Assembly: GCA_039621445.1 (NCBI GenBank)
Contig: CP154956.1
Coordinates: forward strand, 77,620,474-77,684,473
Direction of reading: 5' to 3'
DNA length: 64,000 nt
Source of the DNA: Euglena gracilis
Taxonomy: Eukaryota > Euglenida > Euglenophyceae > Euglenales
How positions within the stretch are numbered: the first letter of the stretch is position 1; every line of letters begins with the position of its first letter. Position numbers and translations under genes: made by a program. Below are positions 1-9,655 of the stretch, piece by piece. Below the pieces are notes generated by a model, which searched no databases, was not told the origin of the DNA, and saw only the letters and a program-made list of their open reading frames with translations.

Positions 1-342
1 CCAGCGGGGTTACTCCACTTTGGGACCAGTTTTGGTCACGGGATTCTGGACAGGGATTCCAAAGGTTTTCTTGGTCCTTTTTTTTTTTGGACGGAACCCA
101 AAATACGGTGGGGAAAAAGGGAAGTTCGCCCAAACGCACCCGTTCTCTCACGGGCGGATTGCCCCGTGGGCGTTAGCAGTCGGCGGCCAGGATGTCCCAT
201 CCGGGTCGGCGTTCACCGTTCATGGACAATGAAGCAGTGCGGTTTTCGTAGGACGGCAATATTAATAGTCAATGAAAAACGAACTTTTCATGGTCCACAA
301 AATAACTTACAAAAGCCGTGAAATTTCATGAAAATTACTTAC

Positions 343-767
343 GTGAAAGATTACAGCCTTTGCTACCTTATGGGCAATCTTTTCTGCTTCTGTGTCAAAG
401 ATGGCGTGTATTGTGAGCACATGCTTTGCAAAAGCGCACATGTGCTCGTCCAGGTGATCAGCTTTGTAGCCACTCACATCACAAGTTTTATGGAAATTGG
501 TAAGAGCTACATACCCCCCCTTCTGATTTTTGGCACTTCCATTAGGCTGAGGTGCAGATTCTGTAAAAAAAAAATGTCCCCAAAAAGCACTGTATCCGCA
601 TATTCTTTTTTCAATGGGGATTCCGTAAATTCTTTCAACCTTGCCAAAAGGGCACTGGGGGTGGGCGTGGGTCCCAAGCCAGCCTCAGCTACCACAACGG
701 CCTGTGCCGGAATCATTTTGGCTAATGGAAACAAGAAACCAATGATGAAAAACAGAATTATCCTCAT
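343..767 (-). CDS. Candidate secreted protein, first two exons
   Basis: On the minus strand an ATG at 767 opens a 25-codon exon (767-693) with a hydrophobic signal-peptide-like start (MRIILFFIIGFLFPLA). It would be followed by a 38-nt intron (692-655) beginning GTAG and ending in a pyrimidine-rich CCCCCAG, and then a 104-codon exon (654-343) that closes on a consensus GTAAGT donor. Both junctions are phase 0, so the frames join cleanly. The second exon has several Cys residues (CPFGKVERIYG, then TCDVSG and HMCAF) and ends in a helical stretch, as expected for a secreted or lumenal protein. I do not recognise the family. Further exons should lie below position 340. The exon 2 reading frame with its donor is the strongest part. 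The short first intron is inferred; an alternative is that the signal-peptide frame is unrelated. Confidence 0.45.
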
Positions 768-832
768 TAGGGAGTCACCGGCTTTGTCCTGAGTCCGGTG
801 GGGGGTTCACCGACTCATAGGGGGTGTATGAG

Positions 833-1140
833 TCGCGGGGGGGGTCGCGGGGGGGTCGCGGGGGGGGTCGCGGGGGGAACGTGGAAGTTTTGACGGGTCA
901 CGCGTGACAAGTGTGACCTTTCATACAACGTCACATGGAACCTATTTTTAGAACTTTTGGGTCCAAAAAAAGCTCCAATTAGGAATTTGTCACACATTTT
1001 TGGCAATTTTGATTCCTAATTTGAGTGCAAATTAGGAATTAGGTGCCACTTTTTGGCTCCTACTGGGATGTGGAAACCCTCCATGTGTGGGTCGCGGGGG
1101 GGTCGCGGGGGGGTCGCGGGGGGGGTCGCGGGGGATACAC
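833..1140. repeat. GTCGCGGGGGG simple repeat blocks
   Basis: Two blocks (about 833-882 and 1088-1135) consist of units of GTCGCGGGGG with variable G number. Between them lies AT-rich unique sequence. There is no coding potential beyond low-complexity frames. Confidence 0.8.
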
Positions 1141-1236
1141 CCCCATAGCAAGACCCCCCCCCCCCTCACCGGCTTTGTCCTGAGACAAAGCCGGTGGAGA
1201 TCAGGCAGTAGACTTTGGTCATTTTGACCCCCTCCC

Positions 1237-1665
1237 CCCCCCCTATGGTGAAGTTCACCGTTTGAAAGTTCACCGGGGGGTCCCGGACCCCCTCCCCCCC
1301 CGCTCTGCCTAACCCATCGGTGAACTTCACGGTGAAATTCACCAAGAGAGCACTTTTTTGGCCAAAAATGGCATTTTGGGCAGGAAATTTTGATAAAATT
1401 CCATGATGCATTAAACTTAAAATGACCATTTTGAGAGGAAAGGAGCAAAATTTTACCCATGAAAATTTCACCCCCAACCATCAAAACGGTGAAGTTCACC
1501 GGTGAACTTCATCGGCGAACTTCACCGCCGAAAGTACCCCCCCCGTCCCCCCGGTGAATGTTCACCGGTGAACTTCACCGGTGAACTTCACCAGTGAAGT
1601 TCACCGATGGGGTAGGTAGAGGGGGGGGAGGGGGGTCCGGGACCCCCCGGTGAAGTTTCTGATAC
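1237..1665. repeat. Cluster of GGTGAACTTCACC palindromes
   Basis: The 13-base near-palindrome GGTGAACTTCACC and variants recur at about 1237-1265, 1317-1345 and densely at 1485-1611. One more copy is in the right inverted arm (9703-9718). Spacing is irregular, with C and G homopolymers between copies. No gene is seen here. Confidence 0.8.
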
Positions 1666-1679
1666 GAAAACTGTGTCCA

Positions 1680-2200
1680 GAACGCCGGTTCGGGCGTGAA
1701 GCCGTGTTCCAGAACGCCGGTTTTTTTCAGAATTACGATTTGGAAAAAAATTTTGGTTGGACCACCCCTAGGTTTTTTCAGAATCACGGTTGGGAAATTT
1801 TGGCTGGACCCCCCCCAGATTTTTTCAGATTTGCAATGCCGAATTTTCGGTTGGACCCCGCTGGTATTTTTTCCAGAGTTATGGTTGGGATTTGATCCCC
1901 CCTTTTTTCAGAATTCCGGTTCAGAAATTTTGGCTGGGTTTCTTCACAAACACGGTGAAAAAAAAAATTGGCTGGAGCCCCCCCTAGGGTTTTTCAGAAG
2001 TACGGTTGGGAAATTCTGGCTGGACCCGCCCGGGAATTTTTCAAAATTGTTGGGAAATGTTAATTACAGTTGGGAAATTTTGGCCCCCCTGGGTGTTTTC
2101 AAAATTGGTTGGACCCTCCCCTGGGTTTTTCGGAATTATGGTTAGGAAAATTTAGCTGGACCCCTTGGGTTTTTTCAGAATTACGATTTTTGGACCCTTT
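1680..2200. repeat. Degenerate minisatellite, roughly 45-bp unit
   Basis: About ten degenerate copies of a unit built from TTTTTTCAGAATTACGG, TTGGGAAATTTTGGCTGGA and a C run follow each other. Open frames across it are repeat translations (runs of FFRITVGKFWLDP) and are not taken as genes. Confidence 0.75.
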
Positions 2201-2209
2201 CGCAAATTC

Positions 2210-2580
2210 CAAAATCCACTGTTCACCTGCCATGTTGCCCCTTGATCAATAACCCTTCTCAAGGGTTTTAGATGGCCTTCGATTTCAGCCCTGCTGCATG
2301 GTATTCTATTTCAGAAAATCCCCAGATTTGGCCAAATGGAAATTGTTGCACAAAATACCCCAATTTCTGGCCAAATACCAAAAAGTGCTCAGATATGATT
2401 GCCTCATGTCTACAAACCATTTTGGACACTTTTTGGCACTTTTCATTTTCGGTCCCCAGGACGCCGTTTTCCCGCCCGAACCGGCGTTCTGGACACCGGT
2501 TCGGCGCAGAAATTTCTGCGCCGAACCGGCGTCCAGAACGCCGGTTCGGGCGTGAAGCCAGAGCCCCAATACACGGTTTC
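2210..2580. repeat. Dispersed repeat family A with GAACGCCGGTTCGG hairpins
   Basis: This segment carries text that recurs elsewhere in either orientation: 15.23-15.43 and 15.70-15.92 kb, and inverted at 23.2-23.8 kb. It ends in a nested palindrome made of CCGGCGTTCTGGAC, GGCGCAGAAATTTCTGCGCC and GAACGCCGGTTCGGGCGTGA. The hairpin part alone also occurs near 1690, 10395-10560 and 14975-15115. Confidence 0.7.
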
Positions 2581-2584
2581 TATA

Positions 2585-2715
2585 TCAAGAACTGCGTCTT
2601 AAACGCAGACTCTGACCTGAGTCTGCGTTTCGAAACGCAGACTCTGACCTGAGACGCAGTTATTTAAGGCTGTGTTTATAAAGCAACATGGCTTTGGTCA
2701 AAGTCTGTGTTTCTC
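2585..2715. repeat. Palindromic CTGCGTTTCGAAACGCAG block
   Basis: Overlapping short palindromes (CTGCGTTTCGAAACGCAG flanked by ACTCTGACCTGAG copies) sit just before the inner inverted arm 2664-2711. A sister block with AAACACAGACTT palindromes lies at 9560-9660. Confidence 0.7.
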
Positions 2716-2965
2716 AACCTCGACGACGGACGGCAGATTGACGACAGATTTTTTTGGACAAAGCGAAGCTGAATTAGGATCCGCTGCACAGACCTTTCTG
2801 AGTGTCTATTTTTTTTCGTCTTCCGCATAACATGTCTTGAAAGCCCCGGGGTCGGGGTCAAGCATTATTATTTACCTTGGGTATCTGAAGTTTCAAGATA
2901 TTGCTTTCTGAAGTCATCGACTACTTCCACTCCTTTGCAACTGTTGATCGTGACCAGTTCTCTAC

Positions 2966-5239
2966 TTGACAAACCAGCTTGATTCCTGTGGGATGCCAAG
3001 CCCCACAGCTCCAGAGCAGCGGGAGACACAGCCCCGCAGCGTTCGATGGCACCGGGGGCAAGAGAACAAGCCTTGCAACCCCCAGCATGCCAACCAAAGG
3101 GGTGAGCCCCCCAACCCCCAACGAGCCCAGGAGATCAGCCCTGGAGCAGCAGCCCGGGAGGTCAGCCCCGGACCAGCCATCGACATCATCATCATCACCG
3201 AAGGCATGAGAAGCGACCAAAACATAACATGTGGACTTTTTGCCCCAAAGACTCCCACGACGATTCCCGGATTAGTGCCATGTCATTCCCCCCCGGTCGG
3301 AAGGGTGTTGGGCGAAGGGCCCGCCATTATGATCAGAAGTCCGCCATATCCACTTGCGAAAAGACTGCAAAAATTGCTGTTGCACTCAAAATGCTCTTTG
3401 GAGGTTTCGACCCTTGTTGAGTACTTTGTTGGAGTCCGTGGTACACGGGAACTACTGCCCTCCGGTATCGGCCATCACAGTTGCTTCATTCAGAAGACCC
3501 GGTGGAGCCCGCTCAGATGTCCACAAGGGGGGTTTTCGAGGGCGGCGGACCCGAAAAAGCGGTCCTCGTCCCGCCGAAATGCGGCGGGAGGCCAGAAACG
3601 GCCATGCCGAATTTTCTCGTCCCGTGTAGCACATGAACCACAGCCGCACGGCGCCAGCCATTACAAGTTCTTCGCCAAAATGACCCGGCAGACCCCACTA
3701 AGAGGCCCCTCAGGGGGGTTTTTGAGGTCGCCGAGTCCGAATATCTGCTCAAATCGACGTGGTGGAGCCGCCAGAGCCCGCATTCGTCAAGACCGTCCTG
3801 GTGGCACACGGGAACCACTGCCCTCCGGCATCGGCCATCACAGTTGCTTCATAATGACGACCCGGCGGAGCCCGCTCAGATGCCCACAAGGGGGGTTTTC
3901 GAGGGTGGCGGACCCGAAAAAGCGGTCCTCGTCCCGCCGAAATGCGGCGGGAGGCCGGAAACGGCCATGCGGAATTTTCCCGTACCGGGGAGTACGGGAA
4001 CCATTTCCGCCGGGCACCAGCCATTACAATTTCTTCGCAAAAATCACCCGGAACAGCCCACTGAGAGTCCCCTCAGGGGGGTTTTTGAGGTCGCCGAGTC
4101 CGAATATCCGCTCACACCGACGTGGTGGAGCCGCCAGAGCCGGCATTCGTCAAGACCGTCCTGGTAGAGAGCGAAGCCTCAAGCTCCTCGACCCCTGCGG
4201 AGAATGGGCATTGGCGGATTCTCCAAGCCACGCAAAGCGGCCAGGCACAGGGTTTTTGAGGTCGCTGAGTTCAATTATCCTCTCGGATGGACGTGGTGGA
4301 GCCGGCAGAACGGGCAATTGTCAAATCCTTGGACCTTTTGGGAAGCGGAACGGCCTTCCCCGTAAGCTCCATGCCTCCGCTCACCCTCGGACCGGCAGAG
4401 GGGACAGCCTGCTGACATCAGGGGATGTCGAATCAAACCCAGGCCCGGGTCCACCAACCTTCCCTGAAGCGAACAACACCTTGGTGCCAATGCTGTTTGA
4501 CTTTGAACAAAACGCAGAGCGTACAATTGGCTTCCTCATGGCGACAACCATGCCTCCGTTGCAGCCCCCGCCGCAAGTATCCCCTTCCTCACAAGATGCC
4601 AGGGAGCTTCAAGACCTGCTGCAACGGCTCATCAGCCGGCCACCGCTGGAGGCCACCCTCCCCGCAACAAATAGCCCAGGGCCCACAAGAGGACCCAGTG
4701 CGTTGGATGGGGTGGACGACGTTGAAATGGGGGTTCAATATCTACCCGGCATGAAAAGTGGCACTGCCCTTCAATCCCCGTGCCCGGATCTCTCCCCGTC
4801 GTGGATGGAAATATCCTCGGATCCAAGGGGCACTGTTTCCACCATACCAAAGGGAGCCCTTCCCGCGGTCTGTGACGTGTACTCCTGCCTTCTCCGGGCG
4901 TTCAACGAGAGGCCCACCTGGGAAACATTACATGGCCTGTGGGCTTTCCCCAAGGCTGTGTTGGCACCTTTGGGAAAGGGTGGACGCGGCCATTGGGCCC
5001 GGTTAGGAAGGGTCATCCGCGGCAGAGCGGAAGCTCATCTAAAACGAACGGTGGCAGACAGTTGGAAGGACTCTGCCCGCTTACCCCAAATGGGTCAACC
5101 TGTTCGCACCAGGGGCCAAGCCCGACGTGAGCAAGAAGTGCAAGAAGAAGCATTCGTACGCCGCCTTGAACGTTTGGTGAGCAAGGGGTGCCGTTGGCAA
5201 GGCATGCCAGGTCCTGACTTCGGACGGCGTGCAAGATGA
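2966..5239 (+). CDS. LINE ORF1 polyprotein part with 2A-type motif
   Basis: This open frame runs about 757 codons and its first ATG in the region is near 2996. The N-terminal half is Arg/Pro/Gly-rich and holds an in-frame tandem duplication of 121 residues (363 bp; copies start near 3440 and 3803), each with two PLR-P-GGF submodules. Residues about 480-494 read LTSGDVESNPGP, matching the D-x-E-x-N-P-G-P consensus of 2A peptides. In that family the ribosome skips the bond between the last Gly and Pro (4442-4447 here). The roughly 260 residues after the motif lead into the reverse transcriptase region and end in a basic segment (VRRLERLVSKG). The stop at 5237 arises only because the frame changes near 5183. 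The original product was probably one polyprotein divided by the 2A motif. Confidence 0.8.
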   Translation: MTNQLDSCGMPSPTAPEQRETQPRSVRWHRGQENKPCNPQHANQRGEPPNPQRAQEISPGAAAREVSPGPAIDIIIITEGMRSDQNITCGLFAPKTPTTIPGLVPCHSPPVGRVLGEGPAIMIRSPPYPLAKRLQKLLLHSKCSLEVSTLVEYFVGVRGTRELLPSGIGHHSCFIQKTRWSPLRCPQGGFSRAADPKKRSSSRRNAAGGQKRPCRIFSSRVAHEPQPHGASHYKFFAKMTRQTPLRGPSGGFLRSPSPNICSNRRGGAARARIRQDRPGGTREPLPSGIGHHSCFIMTTRRSPLRCPQGGFSRVADPKKRSSSRRNAAGGRKRPCGIFPYRGVREPFPPGTSHYNFFAKITRNSPLRVPSGGFLRSPSPNIRSHRRGGAARAGIRQDRPGRERSLKLLDPCGEWALADSPSHAKRPGTGFLRSLSSIILSDGRGGAGRTGNCQILGPFGKRNGLPRKLHASAHPRTGRGDSLLTSGDVESNPGPGPPTFPEANNTLVPMLFDFEQNAERTIGFLMATTMPPLQPPPQVSPSSQDARELQDLLQRLISRPPLEATLPATNSPGPTRGPSALDGVDDVEMGVQYLPGMKSGTALQSPCPDLSPSWMEISSDPRGTVSTIPKGALPAVCDVYSCLLRAFNERPTWETLHGLWAFPKAVLAPLGKGGRGHWARLGRVIRGRAEAHLKRTVADSWKDSARLPQMGQPVRTRGQARREQEVQEEAFVRRLERLVSKGCRWQGMPGPDFGRRAR

Positions 5240-7742
5240 CAAACACCCCGTTGTGCGCCAACGGTTGAACGATCTTCACCCGGCTGAGGAACCACCTGGC
5301 CGGGGCCCCACGGATAAACGGGTTCTGTTTCCGCCACCTGGAGACGAGAACGAGAGGAGGGACAGGCTTTCCATGGTCCGCAAAGCAGTGTTCAGTTTCG
5401 GAAAAGAATCGGCAGCAGGGCCATCGGGCCTGAAGCCGGACCACATTAAGGACATGCTTAGCAGGGAAGCTGGGGGACAGGCCGAGACACTGCTTGAGGG
5501 CCTCACGACCTTCGTCTTCTGCTGCATCAACACGGGATGGCCCGCCGGTGTGGCTGAAATCCTCACATCGGCACGCCTCACGGCGCTGCGAAAGGTCAAA
5601 CCGGCCACGACAGTGGATGACGCTGGGAACCTCACACCCAATGGGCAGGATCCCGCACAAGAAGGGACTCGGCCCATTGCTTCCGGAGAATGCTTGCGCC
5701 GACTGGTGGGCAAGGTGCTGATGCGCCAACCTGCCGTGCGAAAGTTTACCCAAGGTGGGATGCCCGGGCAGTTTGGGGTGGGTTGTCCTGACGCCTGTGG
5801 CCTGATCGGCATGGGCCTCCAACACCTCGTGACCAGCCTCCATCATGGAGGCTCTCGTGACTGGGGAGTCTTGCAATTGGACTTCAGGAACGCATTCAAC
5901 CGGATCCGGAGGGATAACCTTCTCGAAGCAGCACGAGAACGATGTCCAGAAATGGTGACGTGGCTGGAGACCTGTTATGCAGAACACTCGAGCCTCTTCT
6001 TGAGCGACACATCCCTCCGAAGCCAGTCGGGGGTTCAGCAAGGCGATCCTTGTGGACCGGCTGCCTTTGCCATGGCAATTCAGAGTCTGGTGGAGGAAAT
6101 ACATGGCGTTTGCGGATGGCAGGCCTGGTACCTGGACGATGCCCACATCATGGGGACTACACGCCAGCTGGAGGAGGTTGTACATTTGGTCCTTGAAAAG
6201 GGACCACCCATTGGTGTTGACCTGAATATCAACAAATGCACCCTTTGGGGGCCAGCCTTCCAACCCGACCGTTTTCTCTTCCTGGAGGGGACAAGTGTAT
6301 TGCAACGCATCCCCGTAACTCCATACATTCCTGGTTCCGGAATCAAGTCCCTCGGGGTTCCAATTTGCCATCCGGAGGACGGGACATTTGCCGAACGTGT
6401 GTGGTTTGGGCGGTGCGAAGAAGCTATGAAGGCGTGTTCAGCCTTGCAGAAGGTGCCTTCTGCGCACATCCAGTTCGCCATTCTAAGGCTGTGTCTGGAC
6501 GCGTGCAAGGTTAACGACCTGTTGAGGACTACTCCAATTGGCCTTGCAACCATGCAGTGCACGCTACTAAGCAAAACCCTGCGGAATACCGCCAGCATCA
6601 TTGTCGGGCGGCCGCTGGAAGAGGACCAGTGGCGCCAGGCCACCTTGCCTGTCCGGTTGGGTGGGTTGGGCATCCGGGACCCTACCACGGAGCGCCCGAT
6701 CGCCAGGTGGGCCGCCACACTTGACTTTCTTGTTCGCGGCGACCGCGTCCTCGACTTGCCACCCATCTGTGGGATGAACCCCCTACCTTCGGAATTTACC
6801 GCCCAGGTGGAGGCCATCAAGGGTCTATGTGAGCTCCCACCGATTGCAAAGGCCTTTGTTGAGGACCCAAAAAGTCCGGAGATGCTGCCTCAAGAAATGA
6901 CGGCACAGAAATTCTGGGGACAACAGTGTGCAAAGGCCCGACAGCAAGCTCTGTACAACTCACTCACGGGTAGCGATAAACTGAAAATGGCATGTCAGAT
7001 GAAGCCACATGCTATGGCTTGGGCCTCCGTTACGCCGTCAGCCGCCACAAGGACGCTCATACCAACAAGGGAATTCCAGGCCCTGATGCAATGGTCCCTG
7101 GGTGCTCCGGTTGTTTCGCCTTCAGATGCCTGTCCCGGGTGCCCTCGGTGCCACAACCCCTTGGACGCAAGAGGCCATCACCTCGTTTGTTGCCACCGGA
7201 ACAACATTGTTCGGCGACACGGGGCGGTGCAGTCCTACATCCTTGGGCTGGCCCAAAAGGCAGGTTTCCCGGCCAGAAAAAAGGAGAGTGCCCCTGATGG
7301 TTCCCGCCCGGGCGACGTATTTGTGATGCGATATGATGCAAACGGTCCGGCGGCAATCGATGTGACCGTTCGCCACCCCCTTGCACCTTCCCGCGTACGG
7401 CCAGGATTGGAAGACCTTGGGAAATGGCATGAGAGCCAGGAGGAAGACAAAATCAAAAAGTATGGAGACGGTTGTAAGCGCAGAGGGTGGACGTTCATCC
7501 CCTTTGTCCTCGATTGCTACGGAGGAATGGGGGAGGCAGCGCTTGCCTTTGTTGGAAACTGTGTTCACTTGCTTGCGGGACAACATGACGCATGGGAGAG
7601 GCGAGCAGCGGAGGCAAACTGCTGGCAGGGCCTCAGCATGGCCCTTGCCAGAGAACTGGCGAAACAGCTCGTGTGGGGCCAATGCCCTGACGACCTCAAC
7701 GAAGGAGGTGGCATGGACACTCACCACCCATACAGCACATGA
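5181..7742 (+). CDS. LINE reverse transcriptase with zinc finger and restriction-like endonuclease
   Basis: The frame is open from 5181 and flows logically from the end of ORF1, so I start it there rather than at an internal codon. Counting from the GTG at 5229: the N-terminal motif SAAGPSGLKPDH is near residues 61-72. RT motif A, LDFRNAFNRI, has its Asp near 218. Motif B, QSGVQQGDPCGP, is near 266-277. Motif C, WYLDDAHIMG, has its YLDD near 301-304. A Cys/His finger (CPGCPRC then GHHLVCCHR) covers about 635-657. The endonuclease core RPGDVFV (Asp ~696), AIDVTV (Asp ~711) and KIKKY (~741-745) follows. All catalytic residues are present, so this copy may have been active recently. It presumably nicks target DNA and primes reverse transcription of its RNA. 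Confidence 0.88.
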   Translation, partial: ARGAVGKACQVLTSDGVQDDKHPVVRQRLNDLHPAEEPPGRGPTDKRVLFPPPGDENERRDRLSMVRKAVFSFGKESAAGPSGLKPDHIKDMLSREAGGQAETLLEGLTTFVFCCINTGWPAGVAEILTSARLTALRKVKPATTVDDAGNLTPNGQDPAQEGTRPIASGECLRRLVGKVLMRQPAVRKFTQGGMPGQFGVGCPDACGLIGMGLQHLVTSLHHGGSRDWGVLQLDFRNAFNRIRRDNLLEAARERCPEMVTWLETCYAEHSSLFLSDTSLRSQSGVQQGDPCGPAAFAMAIQSLVEEIHGVCGWQAWYLDDAHIMGTTRQLEEVVHLVLEKGPPIGVDLNINKCTLWGPAFQPDRFLFLEGTSVLQRIPVTPYIPGSGIKSLGVPICHPEDGTFAERVWFGRCEEAMKACSALQKVPSAHIQFAILRLCLDACKVNDLLRTTPIGLATMQCTLLSKTLRNTASIIVGRPLEEDQWRQATLPVRLGGLGIRDPTTERPIARWAATLDFLVRGDRVLDLPPICGMNPLPSEFTAQVEAIKGLCELPPIAKAFVEDPKSPEMLPQEMTAQKFWGQQCAKARQQALYNSLTGSDKLKMACQMKPHAMAWASVTPSAATRTLIPTREFQALMQWSLGAPVVSPSDACPGCPRCHNPLDARGHHLVCCHRNNIVRRHGAVQSYILGLAQKAGFPARKKESAPDGSRPGDVFVMRYDANGPAAIDVTVRHPLAPSRVRPGLEDLGKWHESQEEDKIKKYGDGCKRRGWTFIPFVLDCYGGMGEAALAFVGNCVHLLAGQHDAWERRAAEANCWQGLSMALARELAKQLVWGQCPDDLNEGGGMDTHHPYST

Positions 7743-8101
7743 GCTACCCCTTCGGGCTCCACTATCCCGAAGCAACCCCTCCGCCTCCGGCGGTGCTTCC
7801 TGAACTAGCGGAGGCCCGGAAACGGCCCGCCACGCACAGCCAAGGGGGCAGCGAATCGGGACCATGCCATGATATATAAGGAATGCCCCCTGCAACAACC
7901 AAGAACCAATGCAGCACGTCGGAGCTGCAACGACGCCCCAGAGGAGCCGCAGGGCGTGAAAGACAGCTGAAGCCGGAATCACCGGCCCACCCGTCATCAA
8001 CACCCAGACCTTAAACGGCACCGAGCCCTGCCACCTCCCCATTGCCTGCCCAACCACTCTGACTCACGTGGACGAAGAACTCCGGAAGCTGATCAACAGC
8101 G

Positions 8102-8706
8102 GCCTCACCTCGCGCCTTATAGTGTTCTCTTTGCTCGCCCCTTTTACCTTCCCTCCCTTCACCAGCGTGCACAGACTGTTGCCTCTGTACATAGCCTTAC
8201 TCCCCTGAACTCTTCAAATCCAGTAGGCTGTGCCACTGGTCGGTGGATTCGGTTCGCCCCACCACAGACCTCGAACGGCCGGAAGGGAGGGACCCCGTGA
8301 GGGACCTCAAGCCCAGTGCCAGCCAGGTCCTCCATACAACCTCTTCAAGCGCACCTCCTGACCCGAACCTGGTGCAGTAGGAAACGAAGTGGCCCGTCCA
8401 CCCAATCCAGATCTCAATGACCAATCAGAATTGCGGAGGTCGAGAACAGGATTACAAATCGCCTGTGCACCCGCAGCATGACGAGATCTTTTCGCTAAGC
8501 TCACCCCTCTTACCTGCCCCCGCACCTCGCGTCTTATACTGTTCTCTAAGCTCGCCCCTTTTACCTTCCCTCCCTTCACCAGCGTGCACAGACTGTTGCC
8601 TCTGTACATAGCCTTCCTCCCCTGAACTCTTCAAATCCAGTAGGCTGTGCCACTGGTCGGTGGATTCGGTTCGCCCCACCACCGTTCTTCTTCCAACGGC
8701 CGGAAA
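8102..8706 (+). repeat. Two direct copies of a ~185-bp segment downstream of the LINE
   Basis: Bases 8102-8286 and 8524-8706 are near-identical direct copies, both running from CTCGCG(C/T)CTTATA to CAACGGCCGG(A). A 237-bp spacer lies between them. They may be two 3' ends of related LINE copies, or a duplication of the 3' untranslated region. Confidence 0.8.
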
Positions 8707-8709
8707 CCT

Positions 8710-9049
8710 CGGAATCAGAATATGTGGCCGCCTTGCAGATTTTGGCCGCCGTCTGTGGTCTACCGAACTAGAATACTTTCGAAACAGTGGTAACACTACC
8801 GTTAAACATGGGGAACATATGTGAAAGATGACAAAATATTCACATCGTCTTCTTCTTTTGAAACCCCATTTTGCCTCCATTTTTCCTGGTGCACTTTGTA
8901 ACGTTGATGAAAATGCTCTGAGCGCTGCACCCACGACCCAGGAGTGGAGTTCTTTGGTAGGCTCCAAAAAGTTGATGAGCACCACACATGTTGCCTAACC
9001 TTGTATGGTGATATTTTTGGGGAACCACCCTCTGGGCCACTTGGGACAG
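8710..9049. other. Stretch without an identifiable gene
   Basis: Unique-looking AT-balanced sequence between the LINE-associated direct repeats and the C-rich tandem array. Short minus-strand frames are seen but have no family resemblance or supporting splice context. Confidence 0.5.
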
Positions 9050-9515
9050 AAAAAAAACACCCTCACCCCCCCTTCAAAGTGCCCCCCCCCAGAGTGGCCA
9101 ATTTTTTTTGGCAAATTTGTTCCCCCACAAAAGTGGTCATTTTCTTTGGGGCCAAATGCGCCCCCCCCCCCCAAAGTGTCCCCTCCCTCACAATGGCCGT
9201 TTTGGGAAATTTGTTTGCCCCCCCCCTCAAAGTGGCCATTTTCTCTTGGTGCCGAAGGCGCCAAAGCCCAAAAATTGAGCCCCTCCCTCCCTCACAATGG
9301 CCGTTTTGGCAAATTTGTCCCCCCCCCCCTCAAAGTGGCCATTTTCTCTTGGCGCCGAAGGCGCCAAAGCCCAAAAATTGACCCCCCCCCAAAGTGTCCC
9401 CTCCCTCACAATGGCCGTTTTGGCAAATTTGTCCCCCCCCCTCAAAGTGGCCATTTTCTCTTGGCGCCGAAGGCGCCAAAGCCCAAAAATTGACCCCCCC
9501 CCAAAGTCCTTTGTT
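9050..9515. repeat. C-run tandem repeat, ~105-125-bp unit
   Basis: Four to five tandem copies of a unit combining a C homopolymer, CAAAGTGGCCATTTTCT, the hairpin GGCGCCGAAGGCGCC, CAAAGCCCAAAAATTGA and CCCTCACAATGGCCGTTTTGG. The variable C runs shift frames between copies. Long open frames here are repeat translations. Confidence 0.85.
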
Positions 9516-9655
9516 TCTGCATCATTGGGATGTTTCAGGGTCCAAATACTGTGAACACAGTTTTCTTGGTCGGAGTCCGTGTTTAGAAACACAGACTTAG
9601 GTCAAAGTCTGTGTTTCTAAACACGGACTTCGGCACGTCAAAGTCTGTGTTTAGA

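Larger units (their letters stand above)
1197..2711. repeat. Left inverted-repeat arm, split by an insertion
   Basis: Bases 1197-1263 and 2664-2711 each match, in reverse complement, the contiguous block 9656-9763. On the right the two parts abut at the junction GTTCACCGTTTAAGG. On the left the same junction is separated by about 1.4 kb (1264-2663). The arms therefore look like terminal inverted repeats of a larger DNA element. A later insertion or expansion split the left arm, and the LINE at about 2.9-8.3 kb sits inside the pair. Confidence 0.65.
2890..8300 (+). mobile_element. Nearly complete non-LTR retrotransposon with restriction-like endonuclease
   Basis: The element has a repetitive basic first region, an internal 2A-type peptide motif, a reverse transcriptase, a Cys/His finger and a C-terminal restriction-like endonuclease in the order seen in RLE-type LINEs (the broad R2/NeSL/Dualen-like group). 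Both long frames are intact apart from one frame change near 5180-5187. Ends are approximate. The 5' end is not defined. The 3' untranslated part includes the first copy of a 185-bp direct repeat (8102-8286). No target duplication or 3' tail was identified with certainty. Confidence 0.8.

Noticed and set aside
3452-6820. Minus-strand open frames up to 452 codons opposite the 5' LINE
   Set aside because: Antisense shadows of the GC-rich LINE ORFs, which carry catalytic motifs on the plus strand.
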